This document shows, in pieces, positions 54,915 to 60,123 of a stretch of DNA of 60,123 nucleotides. The notes under the pieces were generated by a model. The model was given only the letters and a program-made list of their open reading frames with translations. It was not told the DNA's origin and did not search any database. The translations under genes and the position numbers were made by a program. This DNA is from Candidatus Wildermuthbacteria bacterium. GTDB taxonomy: Bacteria; Patescibacteriota; Minisyncoccia; Minisyncoccales; UBA10102. The stretch covers positions 1 through 60,123 of the forward strand of contig JACQMR010000007.1 of NCBI GenBank assembly GCA_016203455.1, given 5' to 3'. The stretch's first letter is position 1. The number at the start of each line of letters is the position of its first letter.

Positions 54915-55976
54915 ATGAAATTGTCCATTGGAATTGTGGGCCTGCCAAATGTGGGGAAGTCCACCTTGTTTCAGGCGTTAACAAAAAAGCAGGTGGATGT
55001 GGCAAATTATCCGTTTTGCACCATAGACCCCAATGTGGGGGTGGTGCAGGTTCCGGATGAGAGAGCGGGGAAACTCTCGGAGTTTTTTCATTCCGCAAAA
55101 ACCATAGGAGCGGTCGTTGAGTTCGTGGATATAGCGGGCTTGGTGCGCGGGGCAAACAAAGGAGAGGGACTGGGAAATCAGTTTCTTGCCAATATCCGCG
55201 AGGTGGATGCCATTTGCCAGGTGATTCGTTTATTTGAAAACAAAGATATTATTCATGTGGAAAATTCCGTGGATCCCCTGCGGGACATGGACACTATTCT
55301 TATCGAGCTTCTCTTAAAGGATTTGGAAACCGTTGAAAAGCGGTTGGAAAGCGTTGAAAGGGAGGCAAAAAGCCAAAAGAAAGAAGCGATAGCCGAACAG
55401 GCGGCGCTTTTGGGAGTAAAAACCGCGCTTTCTGCCGGCATGCTTGCAAGAGAATATTTTAATGCAAGACCCAAAGAGGAGGAGTCGGTAAGGCATTTGC
55501 AGTTGCTTACCGCAAAGCCCATTTTGTATTTGTTGAACGGCGAGGAGAGTCAGGTTCCTCCAGAGTTGGCAAGGAAATTACAAGAGTCGGGCGCCCCTTT
55601 TGTTGTAATGAACATAAAAGAAGAGGCGGATTTGGGAGGGCTTTCCCATGGAGAATTGAAAGACCTGGGCTTTGAATCAAAACTGCCCTTGCTCATACGC
55701 AAGGCCTACGAGGTTTTGGATTTGATGACATTTTTTACAACGGGCGAAGATGAAACAAGGGCATGGACCATAAGGCGGGGGTCTTTTGCTCCGCAGGCGG
55801 GAGGCGCCATACACAGCGATTTTGAACAAAAGTTTATCCGCGCCATGGTGATTCCCTGGGATAAGTTGCTGGAGGCGGGCGGATATGCGCAGGCAACAGC
55901 AAAAGGATGGATAAGAACCGAAGGCAAAGAATATGTGGCGCAAGACGGCGATGTGATTGAAATTAAACATGGATAG
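54915..55976 (+). CDS. ychF: Ribosome-binding ATPase YchF
   Basis: A 353-residue Obg-family P-loop protein. G1 GLPNVGKST (residues 8-16), G3 DIAGLV and the YchF-specific C-terminal TGS-like domain (LMTFFTTGEDETRAWTIRRG, later KGWIRTEGKEYV) are present. YchF binds ATP rather than GTP, and the NxxE-type specificity motif (LLNGEE) is seen in place of NKxD. TACACT ends 9 nt before the ATG. Confidence 0.95.
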   Translation: MKLSIGIVGLPNVGKSTLFQALTKKQVDVANYPFCTIDPNVGVVQVPDERAGKLSEFFHSAKTIGAVVEFVDIAGLVRGANKGEGLGNQFLANIREVDAICQVIRLFENKDIIHVENSVDPLRDMDTILIELLLKDLETVEKRLESVEREAKSQKKEAIAEQAALLGVKTALSAGMLAREYFNARPKEEESVRHLQLLTAKPILYLLNGEESQVPPELARKLQESGAPFVVMNIKEEADLGGLSHGELKDLGFESKLPLLIRKAYEVLDLMTFFTTGEDETRAWTIRRGSFAPQAGGAIHSDFEQKFIRAMVIPWDKLLEAGGYAQATAKGWIRTEGKEYVAQDGDVIEIKHG

Positions 55977-56073
55977 AGAAAGATGTAATTGCCTGGCGTT
56001 GTTTGAGTGTTTTTATTAGTATGCTTCTTCCCATTCCCTCTCTCCAGAACCGCTTGTCCACGCCTCCGGCTGG

Positions 56074-56112
56074 CGGGGCAAGCCCCGACGAGAATATCGG
56101 GGCAAGCCCCGA
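56074..56112. repeat. Two CGGGGCAAGCCCCGA palindromes
   Basis: Identical 15-bp palindromic units at 56074-56088 and 56098-56112, a Patescibacteria-style intergenic repeat. Together with the inverted repeat at 56146 they fill most of the 55977-56282 gap, which otherwise shows no gene. Confidence 0.75.
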
Positions 56113-56145
56113 AAAGTATATAAACTGCTCGGGGTAAACTTGGTT

Positions 56146-56200
56146 CTCGCCCTGCCGACCCCTGTTTGTAATCGTGGGCCAAGCTCGGCAGGATTGCGAG
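56146..56200. repeat. Long inverted repeat
   Basis: CTCGC-x-CTGCCGA and TCGGCAG-xxxx-GCGAG arms separated by 26 bp. Purpose unknown; it lies in the spacer before tgt. Confidence 0.6.
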
Positions 56201-56282
56201 GCATTCTTTTAAATAGGGAAGGGGAGGAAGCATATCATCAATAATATTTGTCTCGCGCGGTTTTTTCTTTCCAGGATTTTAT

Positions 56283-57452
56283 ATGAAATTCTTTGAGGTT
56301 GTAAAACAGAGCAAAAAATCAAAAGCTCGTTTGGGGCTTCTTTCCACTCCCCATGGAACGGTGCGGACTCCCGCGTTTGTTCCGGTCGCGACCAGAGGAA
56401 CCATAAAGGCAATTCCGCCCAAAGACATTCCTGACATTGGGATTCAAATTGCGTTTGTAAACACCTTTCATCTTGCCTTGCATCCGGGCGGAGAAGTGCT
56501 GAAAAAATTTGGCGGCATTCACAAGTATAGCGGTTTGAACATTCCTTTGATGTCTGACTCCGCCGGGTTTCAGGTGTTCTCGTTAGGCAGAGCTTCAGAA
56601 AGGCAACGAAGAATGAGGACCCGCGAAGGCGATGAAGCTTTGCTTTTGGGCATTACCGAGGAAGGCGCCAGGTTTAGGTCTCCCGTGGACGGTAATGAAA
56701 TCGCGTTTACTCCGGAGTTTTCCATGCAAGAGCAAGCGCGCATAGGCGCGGATATTGTGATGGCATTTGACGAGTGCATTTATTACGGCGCGAGCAAAGA
56801 ATATGCAAAAAAAGCAACGCAAAGAACGCATGAATGGCTTTTGCGGTGCGTTGCCGCCAAAAAAATAAAAAACCCCTCCTCCGTCCGCTCGGCGCGGACT
56901 TTCGCGGGCAAGCAGATGCTGTATGGAATAGTGCAGGGTGGCACATATAAAGATCTGCGCGAGGAGTCGGCCAAGTTTGTCGCAAAACAGCATATAGACG
57001 GCATAGCCATTGGAGGGGTTGCTGTGGGTGAAACGACAAAAGAGATGAAAGACGCGGTTGGGTGGGTTGCCCCATATTTGCCGCCTGAACTGCCGCGGCA
57101 TCTTTTGGGCATTGGCCGGCTGGAAGATATTGTCGCGTTTGTGCGGCAAGGCATGGATTCGTTTGATTGCGTGGAGCTGACGCGCTTGGCAAGGAATGGA
57201 ATCGTGTTTCAGAAAAAAGGAGCTCGTTTTGAAAGATACGATTTGACCGGAACTAAACGATTGCGGGAGAAAGACCCTATTGAAAAGGATTGTCCGTGCT
57301 ACGCGTGCAGAAATTTTTCGGTCGCGTTTATACATCACCTGTTTCGCGAGCGCGAATTACTCGGCTATTATCTTGCCACTTATCACAACCTTTCGTTTTT
57401 TGAGCGAGCGTTTCAAGATATGCGAGAGAAAATAGAGCAGGGAAATCTATAG
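56283..57452 (+). CDS. tgt: Queuine/preQ1 tRNA-guanine transglycosylase
   Basis: A 389-residue TIM-barrel enzyme that exchanges G34 of GUN tRNAs. SDSAGFQVFSLG holds the active-site Asp; VQGGTYKDLREES, LGIGRLEDIV and DSFDCVELTRLARNG follow. The zinc site CPCYAC with a downstream His closes the protein. The canonical PTR in the nucleophile loop reads LTR here. No other queuosine genes are in the window. Confidence 0.94.
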   Translation: MKFFEVVKQSKKSKARLGLLSTPHGTVRTPAFVPVATRGTIKAIPPKDIPDIGIQIAFVNTFHLALHPGGEVLKKFGGIHKYSGLNIPLMSDSAGFQVFSLGRASERQRRMRTREGDEALLLGITEEGARFRSPVDGNEIAFTPEFSMQEQARIGADIVMAFDECIYYGASKEYAKKATQRTHEWLLRCVAAKKIKNPSSVRSARTFAGKQMLYGIVQGGTYKDLREESAKFVAKQHIDGIAIGGVAVGETTKEMKDAVGWVAPYLPPELPRHLLGIGRLEDIVAFVRQGMDSFDCVELTRLARNGIVFQKKGARFERYDLTGTKRLREKDPIEKDCPCYACRNFSVAFIHHLFRERELLGYYLATYHNLSFFERAFQDMREKIEQGNL

Positions 57453-57514
57453 GGTAAAAACAAATAACTAATAACGAATAACCAATGGCTAGAACTACAT
57501 ACTAAAATTTTTTT

Positions 57515-58666
57515 CTAGTATGTTTTGAGATCCACAAGCAGGCCGTCCGCGTCGCGAAGTTCTATGGCATCAAACCTTTGTATGGGGAGATTGGTGTTCA
57601 TGTAGATATGCCAGTCGTTTTTGATGAATCCTGGCGTGCTTTCTTTGCGCAGTACGCATCCTTGATAGGTGAATTCCGGCTGAATGGCGTCAATGTACCT
57701 CGCGCATTCAAGATCAAACGCGATCGCGGATATCTTTGAGTAGTCCGGAGGGACGCACGAGGAGTAGTTCAAGGTTTTGAGAAGATAATTTTGACAAGTT
57801 CTTGAGAAATAGAGCAATTCATACTCGCTTGGTTTTCGCACACTGCAAGAGCCGGCAATGGCTATGGGGAATACAAACTGATTTTTTATATATCCCATGC
57901 AGTCGTTTGGGCGGAAGTTGACCCCAACGCCAAACGGGCCGCGCGCCGAAGAAAGCAGAATCTTATCTTGGGAGGTGGCCACGATGTTTTCTTTAAGCGC
58001 GGAAGAAAATCCGGGAGGCACTAAGCGCACGCCCATGGGTATTGTGTATTGTCCCGCTTTCCCTTTAAGGGTCCAGCCCGTGAGATTGATAGTTTCCCCG
58101 GCCGAAAGTTTTGGGGCAAGGGTAATAAGGGACGGATTTCCCGTTTTAATGCTGTCTATTTTTATTTTTCCATAATAGTGAGAAACGCTTGCACGGAATG
58201 CGCGGAAAGCGGGAGTTGCGTCTGTTTGGTTTCCCAGTTTGGAGCGGACTTGGAATGTATAGATGGCCGTACCGCGCGGAAGTGTTATGGAGCGCGATCT
58301 TCCTTTTGTCTCTTGCCACGCGGTTTCCGCTCCCAAAAGTCGCGTTTCAAAAGAGAGCGTTCCCGGGGCGCTTGAGGAGCCGGAAAATGAGAATGACACT
58401 CGGAACGAGTCGGTAAGCACGGATCCGTTTTCAGGGCCCACGGTAATTTGTGTTTCCAAAATCGCCGGCGTTCCGGCAGGCGTTACGCCCTTGATCGCGG
58501 CGGGTTTTATGGGCGCCACAACAGGCAGGGGCGCCTTTTTTTCCGAGGCCTCGGGGAAAAGCCGGAACTCTTTGACTTGCGTGGAAACTTGCGTGAGCAG
58601 TGTATCTTTTGCGGAAAAAAGAAACGCTCCGATAAGAACAAGAATGGGTATGAGAAATAGAGGCAT
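57515..58666 (-). CDS. Exported protein with lamin-tail (LTD) domain
   Basis: A 383-residue protein with an N-terminal membrane anchor (residues 3-18), a Pro-rich stretch, a fibronectin/Ig-like beta domain (about 75-165) and an LTD-type domain (about 170-290; ETINLTGWTLKGKAGQYTIPMG, later DKILLSSARG). The C-terminal third holds several Cys (SSCVPPDY, a TYQGCVL segment) and ends in a second LTD-like strand set. LTD proteins of Patescibacteria are thought to be surface-located. Function unknown. Confidence 0.7.
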   Translation of the reverse strand: MPLFLIPILVLIGAFLFSAKDTLLTQVSTQVKEFRLFPEASEKKAPLPVVAPIKPAAIKGVTPAGTPAILETQITVGPENGSVLTDSFRVSFSFSGSSSAPGTLSFETRLLGAETAWQETKGRSRSITLPRGTAIYTFQVRSKLGNQTDATPAFRAFRASVSHYYGKIKIDSIKTGNPSLITLAPKLSAGETINLTGWTLKGKAGQYTIPMGVRLVPPGFSSALKENIVATSQDKILLSSARGPFGVGVNFRPNDCMGYIKNQFVFPIAIAGSCSVRKPSEYELLYFSRTCQNYLLKTLNYSSCVPPDYSKISAIAFDLECARYIDAIQPEFTYQGCVLRKESTPGFIKNDWHIYMNTNLPIQRFDAIELRDADGLLVDLKTY

Positions 58667-58773
58667 AGAGAGGTTGAAACCAAAATTTCTAATGTTTAAT
58701 TCAAAAACAATTTCAAACGTATAATAAAGAATGATTTGGGAGGGAGCAGTGTTTTAGCATTTGAAATTAAGGA

Positions 58774-58803
58774 ATTGTTTTTGAATTTGAGATTTGGATT
58801 TTT
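58774..58803. repeat. AT-rich spacer repeat, copy 3 (diverged)
   Basis: TTGTTTTTGAATTTGAGATT plus GGATTTTT resembles the units at 16421 and 23241. Confidence 0.45.
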
Positions 58804-58860
58804 CTTATTTTAAGTATAGACCATTTCACGGTTTTTTGGTATAAACGGGGCAGAGATGCC

Positions 58861-59616
58861 ATGAAAGTTGAAGCCGTAAAAACTCATAAAATCACAGCTC
58901 GCGAGTCCGGCATTTTTGAGATACTTGACCGGTATCTCCCTCTGCTGGAGGAGCGTACCGTTGTAGCGGTTACTTCAAAGATCATTGCGTTGTGCGAGGG
59001 GCGTGTTTTGCCTTTGGATGAAAGCAAAAAGGATGACATTATCGTTCAGGAGGCGGAGTGGTATCTTCCCAGGTCTTCCAGTAAATATAATGTAATGATG
59101 ACCATTAAGGGGAGCGGGATATGCTTTTCTTCCGGCGTGGATGAATCAAACGCCAACGGATATTTTGTTTTGTGGCCCAAAGATCCCCAGCAGTCGGCAA
59201 ACGAGATCCGCGAGCACCTGGTGAAAAAACACAGAAAAAAAGACATTGGAGTTATTATTACAGATACCACCTCCGTGCCTCTGCGGTGGGGCCAGAGGGG
59301 AGTATTCGCGCTGGCGCACTCGGGTTTTTCCGCGCTGAACAGTTATATAGGAAAGTTCGATTTGTTTGGACGGCAATTCAAGATGACTTCCGCCGCGGTT
59401 TCTGACGCGCTTGCCGCAACCGCGGTGCTGATTATGGGCGAGGGAGCCGAATGCACTCCTTTGGCGATTTTCACCGAACTTCCGTTTGTGGCGTTTCAGC
59501 GCAGGAATCCCACGCAAAGAGAGATTAATAAGTTGAAAATGAATAAGGAAGACGATTTGTTTACGCCGCTCCTTGAAGCGGTTCCGTGGAAAAAAGGCGG
59601 CTCAACCCCTTTATGA
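58861..59616 (+). CDS. CofE-like gamma-glutamyl ligase
   Basis: A 251-residue protein matching the F420-0:gamma-glutamyl ligase fold: VVAVTSKIIALCEGRV, SSGVDESNANGYFVLWPKDP, ITDTTSVPLRWGQRGVFALAHSGF (split motif) and DALAATAVLIMGEGAE. In methanogens and actinobacteria CofE adds glutamate to coenzyme F420. No other F420 gene is nearby and Patescibacteria generally lack F420 synthesis, so the acceptor may be another cofactor or peptide. Confidence 0.82.
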   Translation: MKVEAVKTHKITARESGIFEILDRYLPLLEERTVVAVTSKIIALCEGRVLPLDESKKDDIIVQEAEWYLPRSSSKYNVMMTIKGSGICFSSGVDESNANGYFVLWPKDPQQSANEIREHLVKKHRKKDIGVIITDTTSVPLRWGQRGVFALAHSGFSALNSYIGKFDLFGRQFKMTSAAVSDALAATAVLIMGEGAECTPLAIFTELPFVAFQRRNPTQREINKLKMNKEDDLFTPLLEAVPWKKGGSTPL

Positions 59617-59641
59617 CGATAAGATAAGTAAGCAATGAATG

Positions 59642-59685
59642 CCTCTGTTGTTATATTGTGCAATTGCACAATATAACAACAGAGG
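59642..59685. promoter_or_regulatory. 44-bp perfect palindrome abutting a start codon
   Basis: Both halves (22 bp each) are exact reverse complements, with GCAATTGC at the centre. The right end touches the ATG at 59686. A promoter-like TTGTTA - 18 nt - TATAAC lies within it, and by symmetry on both strands. It could be an operator, a two-way promoter, or a terminator-like hairpin for the CofE-like gene. Confidence 0.8.
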
Positions 59686-60111
59686 ATGGGGGATATGGAA
59701 AAAAAGAAAAAGGCGGTGGTGTTCGGGGTGTTTGACGGGGTTCATGACGGCCATCGTTTTTTGTTTTCGCAGGCCCAGCGGCATGGCGAGGAGCTGATCG
59801 TGATTGTGAGCAGGGATTCTTCCGCGGAACGGTTAAAGAGAAGAAAGCCGAAGTATTCAGAAAAAGAACGGATGAATTTTGTAGCGGCTGAAAACGGAGT
59901 TGGCCGCGTTTTCTTGGGAGATGAAACGCTTTCAACATACGGAGTTTTAGAAAAGATATGTCCCGATGTCGTGTGCTTTGGATACGATCAGGAAACATTG
60001 GAACAAGATTTTCTTTTATGGATGTTAAAAAACGGGGAGCATTACGATTGCGTGCGATTAGAGTCGTTTATGCCGGATGCATATCATACAAGCTTGTTGA
60101 AGAGTTTGTGA
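59686..60111 (+). CDS. Cytidylyltransferase-like nucleotidyltransferase
   Basis: A 141-residue protein of the HxGH nucleotidyltransferase superfamily: GVFDGVHDGHRFLFSQA carries the HDGH motif, and an RLKRRKPKYSEKERM segment resembles glycerol-3-phosphate cytidylyltransferase and FAD-synthase-type enzymes; the second conserved block (ISSS/ISTT) is not clear. Substrate unknown. The first ATG (59686) fits the -10 inside the palindrome; a second ATG at 59695 is also possible. Confidence 0.82.
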   Translation: MGDMEKKKKAVVFGVFDGVHDGHRFLFSQAQRHGEELIVIVSRDSSAERLKRRKPKYSEKERMNFVAAENGVGRVFLGDETLSTYGVLEKICPDVVCFGYDQETLEQDFLLWMLKNGEHYDCVRLESFMPDAYHTSLLKSL

Positions 60112-60123
60112 GTAGAATTTTTA

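Noticed and set aside
1-60123. tRNA, rRNA, CRISPR array or prophage
   Set aside because: No T-loop-like GGTTCRANYCC with flanking stems, no rRNA signature, no regularly spaced direct repeats and no phage structural genes were seen by reading; a tRNA or CRISPR program could still find something I missed.

Overview
The window looks like a chromosomal segment of a Candidate Phyla Radiation (Patescibacteria, probably Parcubacteria-type) bacterium. The evidence is the mix of genes: an archaeal/eukaryotic-type prolyl-tRNA synthetase, an archaeal-type UMP-kinase-like enzyme, a transketolase split into two genes, DUF5667 and DUF5671 proteins, prepilin-LamG fusions, a secreted Cys-repeat protein, a lamin-tail protein and many one-gene transcription units. 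I see no rRNA, tRNA, CRISPR array, prophage or complete insertion sequence.

Layout. 0-6.9 kb: small accessory genes (PH-like membrane protein, PyrF, VOC protein, NIF3-like protein, RBBP9-type hydrolase, zinc ribbons, a lone winged helix) and a candidate structured RNA near 4.2-4.4 kb. 6.9-11.4 kb: a copper locus with a P1B ATPase carrying CPD in place of CPC, a multicopper oxidase and a small membrane protein. 11.5-23 kb: OB-fold and TPR proteins, ProS, Obg, a second metal ATPase (TPC motif), a Na+/Ca2+ exchanger, ABC-F, Nudix, a putative hypervariable protein and an RRM protein. 23-30.2 kb: TypA, a ZIP transporter, membrane proteins, PrmC and a GlcD-like oxidase. 30.2-32.7 kb: a promoter, a cobalamin riboswitch and two membrane-anchored proteins resembling the two halves of animal transcobalamin/intrinsic factor. 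32.7-38.6 kb: a sugar-phosphate operon (RpiB, Rpe, split transketolase, PfkB kinase, 2-hydroxyacid dehydrogenase, phosphoglucose/phosphomannose isomerase). 38.7-47.2 kb: envelope and pilin-like proteins, a shortened endonuclease III, and a GH3 protein without the usual acid/base motif. 47.3-51 kb: a RecB-like nuclease plus a UvrD-nuclease fusion. 51-60 kb: AAK kinase, IMPase, Mpo1-like protein, an unstable island with a transposase fragment and a second putative hypervariable protein, YchF, Tgt, a lamin-tail protein, a CofE-like ligase and a nucleotidyltransferase.

Two expression styles stand out. Many housekeeping genes have a -10 box 5-11 nt before the ATG, so their mRNAs are probably leaderless. 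Many small accessory genes have a strong Shine-Dalgarno, a leader and their own terminator hairpin. Intergenic spaces carry several families of short palindromes; one is a 45-50 bp hairpin whose loop is a perfect DnaA box, present six times.

The strongest candidates for something new are the riboswitch-controlled transcobalamin-like pair (a possible surface B12 scavenging system), the two proteins with C-termini like diversity-generating-retroelement variable regions but no reverse transcriptase nearby, and the DnaA-box hairpins.
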